From positions 1 through 64,000 of the forward strand of contig JACRBM010000040.1 of the NCBI GenBank assembly GCA_016219275.1: 64,000 bases of DNA, given 5' to 3'. The DNA is from Chloroflexota bacterium. GTDB lineage: Bacteria; Chloroflexota; Anaerolineae; UBA4142. A model generated the notes under the pieces. The model saw only the letters and a list, made by a program, of their open reading frames with translations, did not search any database and was not told where the DNA came from. This document shows, piece by piece, positions 41,929-51,673 of the stretch. Both the position numbers and the translations under genes were made by a program. How positions within the stretch are numbered: position 1 is the first letter of the stretch; the number at the start of each line of letters is the position of its first letter.

Positions 41929-41967
41929 AGCCCCGAAGGGTTCGCTTCGCGGAAACCCTTCGGGGCT
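41929..41967. terminator. Hairpin between metY and metX
   Basis: A 14-bp stem, AGCCCCGAAGGGTT / AACCCTTCGGGGCT. No U-run follows on the minus strand, so it may be an mRNA-processing or attenuating structure or another palindromic repeat. Confidence 0.6.
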
Positions 41968-41973
41968 AACTTG

Positions 41974-43644
<1,671 letters not shown>

Positions 43645-43676
43645 TCAAACCTGCAAATATGAAATTGTTGGGGGCG

Positions 43677-43705
43677 TTTATAGCACAAGCGCACTGTTTT
43701 GTCAA
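43677..43705 (-). promoter_or_regulatory. Consensus promoter of the metY-metX-metW unit
   Basis: Minus strand: TTGACA (43705-43700), 17-bp spacer, TATAAA (43682-43677). It places transcription start about 25 nt before the SAM aptamer. Confidence 0.9.
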
Positions 43706-43761
43706 ACGGAATCAAGACGCGATTCGGACGCCGCGTGTGGCGGGAGTCTGGACAGAACGCG

Positions 43762-44721
43762 TTAACGCGATTTTTCTGACGCGTCGTCAAAGCCCAATAC
43801 CTCGCGCGCGATGTAGAGTGGTCGCCCTTTCACTTCATCGTAGATGCGACCCAGGTACTCGCCGATGATGCCAAGCGTAATCAACTGCACGCCGCCGAGA
43901 AAGAGTACCGCGACGAGCGTCGTCGCTTGCCCAAAAAAGGGATGATCGCTGAGGAACAGCCGCGCGTAGATGACGAACACGCCGGCTATTGCGCTGACGC
44001 CCGCGATCAAAAAACCGAGATACGTCGCGACCTGGAGCGGCGCGTAACTGAAACTGGTGATCGCGTCAATCGCGAACTTGAGCATCTTTTTGAACGGATA
44101 GTGCGTTTCGCCGGCAAAGCGTTCCTGGCGTTCGTACTCGACGCCGGTCTGGCGAAAACCGACCCAGCTCGTCATCCCGCGAATAAAGCGATGCCGCTCG
44201 CGCAGCTGTTTGATCGCATCCACGACCTTGCGATCCATCAACCGAAAATCGCCGGTATCGAGTGGAATTTTCACGTCGGTGATGCGGTAGATGATGCGAT
44301 AGAACAATTTCGCGGTGAATTCTTTGAACCAGGATTCGCCGCGGCGTTTGGTGCGCACGGCGTACACGACCTCGTACCCTTGACGCCACTTTTGAATCAT
44401 CTGCAAAATCAGTTCGGGCGGGTCTTGCAAATCGGCGTCAATGATGATGACCGCGTCGCCGCGTGCATAATCGAGTCCGGCGGTCACCGCGAGTTGGTGG
44501 CTAAAGTTGCGCGCGAAATCAATCACCTTGACGCGCGCGTCCTGCGCGTGCAATTCGCGCATTACATCCGCCGTGCGGTCGTGACTCCCATCGTTGACGA
44601 GCACCAATTCCCAGGTTTCGCCGGTTTGCTCCATCACTTGGCAAATTCGCCGATGCAATTCGGGCAGTACTTTTTCTTCGTTAAAACATGGCGCAACAAT
44701 CGAGAAACGCGGCTTGGTCAC
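43762..44721 (-). CDS. Family 2 glycosyltransferase, dolichol-phosphate-sugar synthase/GtrB-like
   Basis: A 319-residue enzyme transferring a sugar from a nucleotide donor to polyprenyl phosphate. GT-A blocks: [32 protein letters not shown], the DXD region [13 protein letters not shown], and [14 protein letters not shown]. Two C-terminal helices ([20 protein letters not shown] and [19 protein letters not shown]) anchor it. GtrB/ArnC-type enzymes have this layout. No partner gene is adjacent. Confidence 0.92.
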   Translation of the reverse strand: MTKPRFSIVAPCFNEEKVLPELHRRICQVMEQTGETWELVLVNDGSHDRTADVMRELHAQDARVKVIDFARNFSHQLAVTAGLDYARGDAVIIIDADLQDPPELILQMIQKWRQGYEVVYAVRTKRRGESWFKEFTAKLFYRIIYRITDVKIPLDTGDFRLMDRKVVDAIKQLRERHRFIRGMTSWVGFRQTGVEYERQERFAGETHYPFKKMLKFAIDAITSFSYAPLQVATYLGFLIAGVSAIAGVFVIYARLFLSDHPFFGQATTLVAVLFLGGVQLITLGIIGEYLGRIYDEVKGRPLYIAREVLGFDDASEKSR

Positions 44722-44747
44722 ATTTGTTCTCCATTTTAAGTTCTCCT

Positions 44748-44811
44748 CAACCTTGCGACGGATTGCAGGCGCAATTCCTCGGAAAAGTGATTGATAACCT
44801 TCGCAAGGATG
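44748..44811. repeat. Shortened, inverted copy of element B
   Basis: The ends CAACCTTGCGACGG and AACCTTCGCAAGGATG are present. Reversed, the first 40 bases match the 98-bp element B and about 34 bp are missing from its other half. Confidence 0.8.
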
Positions 44812-44871
44812 GGCTGTCCGTTTTCAAAATAATTGATCGGGTGGATGATAACGCGAGCGGGATTTTTTTGC

Positions 44872-44923
44872 AAGTAGGGGCGAAGCGTTTTTTTAATTGC
44901 GAAAAATGAATCGCCCCCTACTT
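44872..44923. repeat. CAAGTAGGGGCGA inverted pair
   Basis: CAAGTAGGGGCGA at 44870-44882 and TCGCCCCCTACTTG at 44910-44924 flank an A/T-rich centre. It shares its arm with the 28-bp palindromes found inside two genes. Confidence 0.75.
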
Positions 44924-44950
44924 GGCAACGCGTTGCTTTTGTGCTAGAAT
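44922..44950 (+). promoter_or_regulatory. Promoter of the metG leader RNA
   Basis: TTGGCA (44922-44927), 17-bp spacer, TAGAAT (44945-44950). Confidence 0.8.
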
Positions 44951-44956
44951 GGCAAG

Positions 44957-45111
44957 CGAGGTTGAGAATGTTCACGCTTCTATTTTGGATTCGCGGAATG
45001 ACTATGCCGAGCGGCGCACCGTAAAGTGGGCGCGCGGTTCTCGCGTGTACCCGGTGCGCCACGCCGACTGATGTGAGGATTGCCTCATTGGATCAGCGGC
45101 GTTTTTGTTTT
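44957..45111 (+). ncRNA. Candidate structured leader RNA upstream of metG
   Basis: From the predicted start the RNA of about 155 nt contains a perfect 8-bp stem GGCGCACC/GGTGCGCC (45013-45020 with 45053-45060) enclosing a GCGCG..CGCGT sub-hairpin. A terminator-like hairpin follows at 45061-45111. No T-box or SAM motif was recognised. It could be an attenuator for metG or a separate small RNA. Confidence 0.55.
45061..45111 (+). terminator. Terminator-like hairpin ahead of metG
   Basis: ACGCCGACTGAT with TGAGG, ATTG, CCTCA inside and ATCAGCGGCGT, followed by TTTTGTTTT. It is upstream of, not after, a coding gene, which suggests attenuation or an RNA end. Confidence 0.85.
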
Positions 45112-45112
45112 C

Positions 45113-45195
45113 AAGGATGAACGATGATGGCGGAATGATGAAAAAATCGCAATCCGTTTTCATCCTTCATCCCCCATCCTTCATCCTTTCTTCGG
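45113..45195. repeat. Complementary AAGGATGA / TCATCCTT arrays
   Basis: AAGGATGAACGATGATG on the left and CATCCTTCATCCCCCATCCT on the right, just before the GGAGG of metG. Confidence 0.8.
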
Positions 45196-45203
45196 AGGTT
45201 ACA

Positions 45204-46973
45204 ATGACCAAGAAAATCCTGGTATCCGTCGCGTGGCCCTACGCTAACGGACCGTTACATCTGGGGCACATCGCCGGCGCGTATTTGACCGCCGACATTT
45301 TCGCGCGCTATCATCGTTTGATCGGGAACGACGTACTCATGGTTTCGGGGTCCGATTCGCATGGGACGCCGGTGACGGTGACCGCCGACGAAGAAGGCAT
45401 CACCGCGCGCCAGGTGTTCGAACGGTCGCACGCGTTGTTTCTCGAAGCGTGGCAAAAACTCGGCATCTCGTTCGATCTGTTCACGCATACCGACACCGAA
45501 AATCACTGGGCGATCTCCCAGGATTTCTTTGCGCGCTTGCTCGATAAAGGATCCATCTACAAAGCGACCGAGAAACAACTCTATTGCGAAAACGACGCGC
45601 GCTTTTTGCCCGACCGCTACATCAGCGGCACGTGTCCGCACTGTCAGTTCCCGCGCGCGCGCGGCGATCAATGCGATAACTGCAGTCGCGTGCTCGACGC
45701 GATGGAATTGATTGACCCGAAATGTAAATTTGCCAAGTGGGGCACTCCGCCGCACAAAATCGCCGTGCGCGAGAGCGAACACTTTTACCTCGACCTGGGC
45801 AAGTTCGAAAAACGTCTGTTCGATTATCTCGCGGACAAGGACGGGTACTGGAAACCGAACGTCGTCGCGTTCGTGCGGAATTGGCTCAAGAGCGGTCTGC
45901 ACGGTCGCGCGATCACGCGCGATCTCGATTGGGGCATCACCTTGCCGCTCACCGGTTACGATTCGAAACGCATCTATGTGTGGTTCGAAGCGGTGATCGG
46001 CTACTATTCCGCGTCGGTCGAGTGGGCGAAGAATCGCGGCACGCCGGACAAATGGAAAGAGTGGTGGACGAAAGCGGACGACGTGCGCGGGTACTATTTC
46101 GTCGGCAAGGATAACATTCCCTTTCACACGATCATTTGGCCCGCGATGTTGTTGGGCTATGACGAGAATCTACCTTTGCCGTACGATGTGCCCGCCAACG
46201 AGTTTCTAAATCTCGAAGGACGCAAGTTCAGCAAGAGCGAACATTGGGCGGTCTGGATCAACGATTATCTCAAAACGTACGATCCCGACCCGTTGCGCTA
46301 TCTGCTCTCGGCGAACATGCCGGAATTTGCGGACACCGATTTCACCTGGAAGGAATTTGTCCGCCGCAACAACGACGAACTCATCGCGACCTGGGGCAAT
46401 CTCGCCAATCGCGTGCTCACGTTCACGTACAAGAATTTCGAGCAACGCGTGCCGACGCCGAGCGAACTGACCGACGCGGATCGCGCGCTCATCGCGAAAT
46501 CCGAAGCGGCATTTACGACCGTCGGCGACGCGCTCGAACGCGTGCGCTTTAAGGAAGCCATCGGCATCGCGATGGACCTCGCGCGCGAGGCGAATCAGTA
46601 CTTGCAAATCGTCGAACCGTGGAAGACCATCAAGGTAGAGCGCGCGCGCGCGGCAACGTCGCTCTACGTCGCGCTCCGCGTGATTGATAACTTGAAGACA
46701 TTGCTCTACCCGTTCCTGCCGTTCTCGTCGCACGAACTGCACCAGCAACTCGGCTACGAAGGCGATTTGCTCGGCGCCGTGAAGATCAAAACATTCCACG
46801 AATTATCGCGCGATCACACCGCCGCGGTGTACGAACCAGGCATCCACACGCAAGAGTGGAAACCATCACAACTCTTGCCGGGACAACGTTTGCGCGAGCC
46901 GAAAGCGTTGTTCAAAAAATTCGACGAAAAAATCGCGGAAGAAGAAAAAGCGAAATTGGGAAAACCTGGCTAA
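45204..46973 (+). CDS. metG: Methionyl-tRNA synthetase
   Basis: A 589-residue class I synthetase. The HIGH motif is PLHLGHIAGAYL near residue 20 and the KMSKS-type motif is RKFSKSEHWAVW. The zinc knuckle insertion has CPHCQFPRARGDQCDNC (two CxxC). The anticodon-binding helical domain follows. No C-terminal EMAP/tRNA-binding extension is present, which suits the shorter form. ATG 45204 follows CGGAGG. Confidence 0.96.
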   Translation: MTKKILVSVAWPYANGPLHLGHIAGAYLTADIFARYHRLIGNDVLMVSGSDSHGTPVTVTADEEGITARQVFERSHALFLEAWQKLGISFDLFTHTDTENHWAISQDFFARLLDKGSIYKATEKQLYCENDARFLPDRYISGTCPHCQFPRARGDQCDNCSRVLDAMELIDPKCKFAKWGTPPHKIAVRESEHFYLDLGKFEKRLFDYLADKDGYWKPNVVAFVRNWLKSGLHGRAITRDLDWGITLPLTGYDSKRIYVWFEAVIGYYSASVEWAKNRGTPDKWKEWWTKADDVRGYYFVGKDNIPFHTIIWPAMLLGYDENLPLPYDVPANEFLNLEGRKFSKSEHWAVWINDYLKTYDPDPLRYLLSANMPEFADTDFTWKEFVRRNNDELIATWGNLANRVLTFTYKNFEQRVPTPSELTDADRALIAKSEAAFTTVGDALERVRFKEAIGIAMDLAREANQYLQIVEPWKTIKVERARAATSLYVALRVIDNLKTLLYPFLPFSSHELHQQLGYEGDLLGAVKIKTFHELSRDHTAAVYEPGIHTQEWKPSQLLPGQRLREPKALFKKFDEKIAEEEKAKLGKPG

Positions 46974-46977
46974 ACGC

Positions 46978-47011
46978 GTCGGGGCGATGCATGTATCGCC
47001 CCGACATTTTT
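46978..47011 (+). terminator. metG terminator made of a GTCGGGGCGAT palindrome
   Basis: GTCGGGGCGAT, GCATGT, ATCGCCCCGAC then ATTTTTT. The stem resembles the GTAGGGGCGA repeat family, here serving as terminator. Confidence 0.9.
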
Positions 47012-47038
47012 TGACACGGCATTGCATCGGTGTATAAT
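47011..47038 (+). promoter_or_regulatory. Consensus promoter of the first PFK gene
   Basis: TTGACA (47011-47016), 16-bp spacer, TATAAT (47033-47038). The -35 shares T residues with the metG terminator. Confidence 0.88.
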
Positions 47039-47075
47039 CATTTCTGCATTAATCTATCGCAAAGGAGCAACACCT

Positions 47076-48278
47076 ATGGCGAACGTGAACAAGAAAAAAG
47101 GCGTCATCGGAATTTTAACCGGCGGCGGTGATGTGCCGGGATTGAACCCCGCGATTCGTGCCGTCACGATTCGCGCCTTGCGCGAAGGGTACAAGGTGAT
47201 TGGGATCCGCCGAGGATGGGGCGGAGCGATCAGCATCGTCCGCGACGAAAAAGCGGACAATAGCGAAAATTTCATGGTGCTGTCCGAGGAAATCGTCAAT
47301 CGCGCGGGACGCACCGGCGGCACGTTTCTCCACACTTCGCGCACGAATCCCACCAATGTGAAAAAAGGCGATGTGCCGCCGCATCTGCAATCCACGTACA
47401 ACGCCGACAAGAACGATCTCACCGATGAAGTGCTAAAGAATTTAGAGTTCTTGGGGATTGATTATATGATTCCCATCGGCGGCGACGACACGTTGAGTTT
47501 TGGCGTCAGGTTGTACAAAAAAGGCGTCAAGGTCATCGCGATTCCCAAGACGATGGACAACGATGTGCCAGGAACGGATTACTGCATCGGCTTTAGCACG
47601 TGCGTCAGCCGCACGATCGAACTCGTGAATCGTCTCCGCACGAGCGCCGGGTCGCACGAACGTTTTCTCGTCGTCGAAGTGTTCGGACGGTACGCGGGCT
47701 TTACCGCGATGTTGCCGACGATGGCAGGCGCGGCGCATCGGTGTGTGATTCCCGAATTCAAATTCAATATGGAGCACCTGACCGAACTGCTCATCAGTGA
47801 CCGCAATTTCAATCCCAGCAAGTACTCGGTGGTGCTCGTGTCCGAAGGCGCAATGTTCGAAGAGGGTACGATGGTGTTTGAAGGTTCGACCACCGACGCG
47901 TACGGACACGCGAAACTGGGGGGCATCGGCGACGAAGTCTCCGCTCAACTAAAAGACTTGTCGGCGAAATACAACAACGGCAAGGCGATCAACGTGGTGA
48001 ATCAACGGTTGGGCTATTTGGTGCGCGGCGGCGATCCAGACGCGATTGATTCAATCGTGCCGATGGCATACGGCAATCTCGCGCTCGATTTGTTGCTCGA
48101 AGGCATTCACGGACGCTTGGTCGTGCTCAAGAACGGTCGCTATGACAACATGCCGATTGACGTTGTGACGAGCACCAAGAAAAAGGTGAACGTCGAAAAA
48201 TATTATAACACGGATCGTTTGCGTCCCAAGTACGAAAGTTTTGAAATGCGCCCGTTGTTCATTATGACGAGCGAATAG
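47076..48278 (+). CDS. 6-phosphofructokinase, PPi-type signature
   Basis: A 400-residue PFK. Substrate motifs: GILTGGGDVPGLNPAIRAV (phosphate donor loop), IPIGGDDTLSFG and IPKTMDNDVPGTDYCIGF (catalytic TxDxD), then EVFGRYAGFTAM. Asp in GGDD and Lys in PKT are the residues that distinguish pyrophosphate-dependent or mixed enzymes from ATP-PFKs (GGDG, PGT), so PPi use is inferred. ATG 47076 follows AAAGGAG. A second PFK with different signatures lies two genes downstream. Confidence 0.92.
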   Translation: MANVNKKKGVIGILTGGGDVPGLNPAIRAVTIRALREGYKVIGIRRGWGGAISIVRDEKADNSENFMVLSEEIVNRAGRTGGTFLHTSRTNPTNVKKGDVPPHLQSTYNADKNDLTDEVLKNLEFLGIDYMIPIGGDDTLSFGVRLYKKGVKVIAIPKTMDNDVPGTDYCIGFSTCVSRTIELVNRLRTSAGSHERFLVVEVFGRYAGFTAMLPTMAGAAHRCVIPEFKFNMEHLTELLISDRNFNPSKYSVVLVSEGAMFEEGTMVFEGSTTDAYGHAKLGGIGDEVSAQLKDLSAKYNNGKAINVVNQRLGYLVRGGDPDAIDSIVPMAYGNLALDLLLEGIHGRLVVLKNGRYDNMPIDVVTSTKKKVNVEKYYNTDRLRPKYESFEMRPLFIMTSE

Positions 48279-48366
48279 TGGAAAGGATGAAGGCGGAAGG
48301 ATGAATTACCTCGTACTATTTTTTCATTCTTCACGCGAAGCGTTCTGCCTTCTGCCTTGAATTTTT
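48279..48366. repeat. GGAAGGATGAA and CTTCTGCCTT-type units
   Basis: GAAAGGATGAAGGCGGAAGG on one side and GTTCTGCCTTCTGCCTTGAA on the other, in opposite orientation, fill the 89-bp gap before the YbaK gene. Confidence 0.7.
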
Positions 48367-48367
48367 C

Positions 48368-48844
48368 ATGCGCTCTGTTGATCGCGTACGCGATTATTTC
48401 ATTCAACGCCAATTACCGATTGAGGTACTCGAACTGCCGATCAGCGCGCGCACCGCGCAACTCGCGGCGGACGCGGTGAACACGCCGCTGGGCAGTATCG
48501 TCAAATCGCTTATCTTTATCGCGGACACGCGCGCGATTCTCGCGTTGGTTGCCGGGGATCAACGCGCGGACGCGAACAAGATCGCGCAGTGCGCGGGCGC
48601 GACGCGCGCGCAGATCGCGAACGCGGAGCAGGTGCGCGCCCATTCGTCGTACGCGATTGGCGGCGTGCCGCCGGTCGCGCATCCTGCGCAACTCGAAACG
48701 CTGGTGGATGAAACATTGCTGCGATTCGCGCGCGTGTGGGCAGCCGCCGGCGCGCCGAACGCGTTGTTTGAAATCGAACTGAAATTATTATTGGAACTCA
48801 CGCATGGACGCGTGGCGGACATTGTCGTCACATCATCTTCGTGA
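48368..48844 (+). CDS. YbaK/EbsC-type aminoacyl-tRNA deacylase
   Basis: A 158-residue protein of the YbaK/ProX editing family, which hydrolyses mischarged aminoacyl-tRNA. Visible: TAQLAADAVNTPLGSIVKSL with the family K-S-L strand, FIADTRAILALVAGDQR, AHSSYAIGGVPPVAHP with the conserved GGxxP turn, and VWAAAGAPNALFEI. It lies between the two PFK genes, 10 bp before the second. Confidence 0.92.
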   Translation: MRSVDRVRDYFIQRQLPIEVLELPISARTAQLAADAVNTPLGSIVKSLIFIADTRAILALVAGDQRADANKIAQCAGATRAQIANAEQVRAHSSYAIGGVPPVAHPAQLETLVDETLLRFARVWAAAGAPNALFEIELKLLLELTHGRVADIVVTSSS

Positions 48845-48854
48845 GGAATGTTCT

Positions 48855-49934
48855 ATGACTATCCGACGAATTGCAGTGCTGACCAGCGGCGGCGACGCGC
48901 CGGGCATGAACCCAGCCGTGCGCGCGGTTGTCCGCATGGGCACGAGTCTGGGTTTCGAAGTGTTCGGCGTCGAGCGCGGCTACCAGGGATTGATTGACAG
49001 CGACTTTCATCGTCTCACGATCCGTGAGATTGGCGGTCTGCTCAGCAAGGGCGGCACGTTCTTGCAAAGCGCGCGTTGCCTCGAATTCAAAAATCCGCCG
49101 GGACGACGCAAGGCGCTGCACAATCTGAACGGCGCGGGCATCGAAGGTCTCATCATCATCGGCGGCAACGGCACGCATCTCGGCGCGTACGAATTATCGC
49201 GCATGGGTTTTCCCATCGTGACGATTCCGAGCACGATTGACAACGACCTGTGCTTTACCGACATGACCCTCGGCGTGGACACCGCGCTCAACACTGTGCT
49301 CGACGCGATTGACAAGATTCGCGATACCGCGTCGAGTCATCAACGCGCGTTTCTCATCGAAACGATGGGGCGCGATTCCGGCTACCTCGCGTTGATGAGC
49401 GGCATCGCGGGCGGCGCGGAAATCATCGTGATTCCCGAAGCGCCGATGACGCCGGCGCAAATTCTCGAAGGCATCCAAGCGCAGTACGCGCTCGGCAAAC
49501 CGCACAGCATCATCGTCGTCGCCGAAGGTCATCACCCCAGCACGCCAGAGATCTACGATTACTTGCACGCGCGCGAAGAAGAGATCGGGTTCACGGTCCG
49601 CATGACGATCCTGGGTCACTTGCAACGCGGCGGTCGCCCAAGCGCGTACGAGCGTTTGCTCGCGACGCGTCTTGGCGTGGCGGCGGTGCAACAGATGCAC
49701 GCCGGGAATTATGGCGTGATGGTCGGCTTGGTGGGCAACAAAATCGTCACCACCGATTTGGCGCAAGTGGCAAACTGTCACAAAAAAGTGGACTTGGAGT
49801 TGTACGCGCTAGCCAACACGCTTGAATTCGGACGCACGCAGGTCAAACCGCCGGCAATCCCCGCGCTGCCCGCCGACGCGAGCGATGTGATCATTCCGAA
49901 AAAAGAAAACCTGCCGCCCGAAGTGATGGGGTAA
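48855..49934 (+). CDS. 6-phosphofructokinase paralogue with Asp-to-Asn change
   Basis: A 359-residue PFK-family protein. TSGGDAPGMNPAVRAVVR is canonical. The Mg/donor loop reads IIIGGNGTHLGA where ATP-PFKs have GGDGS, so the metal-binding Asp is Asn. The catalytic loop IPSTIDNDLCFTDMTLG and the sugar-phosphate loop ETMGRDSGYLAL are kept. Donor use may be altered, or the protein may be regulatory. ATG 48855. It is tandem with the PPi-type PFK. Confidence 0.9.
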   Translation: MTIRRIAVLTSGGDAPGMNPAVRAVVRMGTSLGFEVFGVERGYQGLIDSDFHRLTIREIGGLLSKGGTFLQSARCLEFKNPPGRRKALHNLNGAGIEGLIIIGGNGTHLGAYELSRMGFPIVTIPSTIDNDLCFTDMTLGVDTALNTVLDAIDKIRDTASSHQRAFLIETMGRDSGYLALMSGIAGGAEIIVIPEAPMTPAQILEGIQAQYALGKPHSIIVVAEGHHPSTPEIYDYLHAREEEIGFTVRMTILGHLQRGGRPSAYERLLATRLGVAAVQQMHAGNYGVMVGLVGNKIVTTDLAQVANCHKKVDLELYALANTLEFGRTQVKPPAIPALPADASDVIIPKKENLPPEVMG

Positions 49935-49940
49935 CGAGCG

Positions 49941-50008
49941 ATAACCTTCGCAGGAATCCAGGTTTCTTCGAGAAACCTGGATTCTGTTTTCTGGCTCTGC
50001 GAAGGTTT
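49941..50008. repeat. Nested hairpins after the second PFK
   Basis: An outer pair AACCTTCGCAG / CTGCGAAGGTT encloses a 29-bp palindrome AATCCAGGTTT..AAACCTGGATT (49955-49983). The outer arms resemble element B ends. It may serve as terminator. Confidence 0.75.
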
Positions 50009-50058
50009 ACGAACATCCGCCGGGTTTTTCATTTTTAGGCAATTCGTCAAGAATCTGT

Positions 50059-50064
50059 TATAAT
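50059..50064 (+). promoter_or_regulatory. -10 box implying a leaderless start at 50072
   Basis: TATAAT at 50059-50064 with a weak -35 (TTAGGC region). The predicted start of transcription falls at the A of ATG 50072. Confidence 0.6.
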
Positions 50065-50071
50065 GCCGCCA

Positions 50072-51673
50072 ATGTCGTGGTCGAGCACGCTCCCCGATTC
50101 GTTTTCCGCGCGGCGCTTTTGGCAATCCTCGCTTGGTTTTCTCGCGTCGAGTGGTTTGGTGTACGCCGCTTGTATCGTTGCCGCAACGTTGACTCTGCAC
50201 GCGTATTTCGCGCAGACCTGGGACGTGGCGACGTTCATTCAAGCCGGGCGCGCCTTGCTCGACGGCAATCCGTTCGATCTGTACGCGCAATCGCGCGCGG
50301 CGCAACACTGGCCCTACGCGTATCCGCCGTTGCACGCCATCGTCTCCGCGCTCGCGCTCGTCGCCGGCGACGCGTTGCGTGTGTTCCCGGAATCCGTGTG
50401 GGTGCGCGTGCCGCCGATGCTCGCGGATATTGGCGTTGCAGTCGTGTTGTATCGCATTATCGAGCGTAAGTCGGATGTGGCGACCGCGCGCGTTGCCGCG
50501 CTCGTGTGGCTGTTCAATCCGATCACGTTTTACGACACGGCGGTGCAGGGACATTTCGAGAGCGAGTGGTTGTTGTGCGTCCTACTCGCGTACCTGTGGT
50601 TCCAAGATTCGCGTGTGGTGATGGCGAGTGTCGCGCTCGCAATCGCGGTGCTGTTCAAACAAATCGCGATTCTGTTCGCGATCCCGATGTGGATTTTTGT
50701 ATTGGTAGGGGCGACGCATCCGTCGCCCCTACCACAACGCGTGACCCGCCTCGCATTATCTGGAATCGTTTTTGCGATCATCGTCGGCGCGATATGTTTA
50801 CCGTACCTGCTCTACTCGGACGATTTCTGGTACATGAACCTGACCTACGTCGAGAATGTGCCAGTGCAAACGCAATCGTGGATCGTGGCGTTGCTGGGTT
50901 GGACGCGCGATAAACCGAACGCGCTGACGAGCGATTTCTTTTTGCTCCGTTATCAAACGATAATCTCGTTGCTCGCGGCGGGTGTGCTTGCATGGGTCGC
51001 CGCACGGCGCGGCTGGAGCGTGTACCTAGCGGCGACGCTCATCGCGATTGCGTTCTTTCTTACGTCCCGCAAAGTGATGGGCTATTATTACGTGACGCTG
51101 TTTCCATTCTTGCTCGCGGAACTCGCGCCCAAACGTCGTTTCGATTTGATGCTCATCGCGGTTGCGGCGACGACGTACATTTCACTTTCGCCGTACTATG
51201 CCGCGTGGGTGGATCACGCGCACTGGTGGATTTACGCGATCCTGGGAACGCTCAATAGTTTGTTTTTCGTGTGGCTGTGTTTCGCGCTGATCGCAGACGG
51301 CAGACGGCAGACCGCCGACAAATTCGCGGTCGGCGGTCAGCGGTCAGCGGTCGTGATGACGCTCGGTTTGTTCGCGGGCGCGGTCGGCGCGGCGTTGCTC
51401 CAGCCGCTCGCGCAGAACAATACGAGTCCGATTCGCGCGCCGATCATCGCGCCGGGAATGGAGACGACTGCCGCGTTCGCGTTCGTCGCGCTCATCGCGT
51501 TCGTCGTCGTTGTGCTTGCGATGATCGCGTACACGACGCGCGGCGCGGAACGCATCTCGTGCGTCGCCTGGGGCATCGCACTCATTTTTGCGCCGTTGTT
51601 CTTTGCGGTGTATTATCTGACGAAAGAAACTACCGCGATTTTTGAAATCGCTTTGAAAGCATTGGGAGTGTAA
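50072..51673 (+). CDS. Polyprenol-linked GT-C glycosyltransferase with in-frame repeats
   Basis: A 533-residue membrane protein of about 11-13 helices, resembling GT87-type mannosyltransferases. TWDVATFIQAGRALLDGNPF gives the acidic loop after TM1 and WPYAYPPLHAIVSAL the next conserved stretch. Two repeat insertions are translated in loops: VGATHPSPLP (from 50705-50732) and ADGRRQTADKFAVGG (from 51294-51352). An ATG at 50063 lies inside the -10 box, so ATG 50072 is chosen. It is the first gene of an operon with a GT2 enzyme and a flippase-like protein. Confidence 0.85.
   Translation: MSWSSTLPDSFSARRFWQSSLGFLASSGLVYAACIVAATLTLHAYFAQTWDVATFIQAGRALLDGNPFDLYAQSRAAQHWPYAYPPLHAIVSALALVAGDALRVFPESVWVRVPPMLADIGVAVVLYRIIERKSDVATARVAALVWLFNPITFYDTAVQGHFESEWLLCVLLAYLWFQDSRVVMASVALAIAVLFKQIAILFAIPMWIFVLVGATHPSPLPQRVTRLALSGIVFAIIVGAICLPYLLYSDDFWYMNLTYVENVPVQTQSWIVALLGWTRDKPNALTSDFFLLRYQTIISLLAAGVLAWVAARRGWSVYLAATLIAIAFFLTSRKVMGYYYVTLFPFLLAELAPKRRFDLMLIAVAATTYISLSPYYAAWVDHAHWWIYAILGTLNSLFFVWLCFALIADGRRQTADKFAVGGQRSAVVMTLGLFAGAVGAALLQPLAQNNTSPIRAPIIAPGMETTAAFAFVALIAFVVVVLAMIAYTTRGAERISCVAWGIALIFAPLFFAVYYLTKETTAIFEIALKALGV
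50705..50732. repeat. 28-bp GTAGGGGCGA palindrome inside the GT-C gene
   Basis: A perfect palindrome, GTAGGGGCGACG / CGTCGCCCCTAC around CATC. It nearly equals 12181-12208 in the DUF2877 gene and is read in the same frame there. Confidence 0.9.
51294..51352. repeat. Complementary GCAGACG / GGTCAGC heptads inside the GT-C gene
   Basis: GCAGACGGCAGACGGCAGAC and GGTCGGCGGTCAGCGGTCAG on either side of AAATTCGC: opposite heptad arrays inside an open reading frame. Confidence 0.85.

Noticed and set aside
44957-45111. T-box leader for metG
   Set aside because: The AGGGTGGNACCGCG-type T-box sequence is not present, so it is reported only as an unclassified leader.
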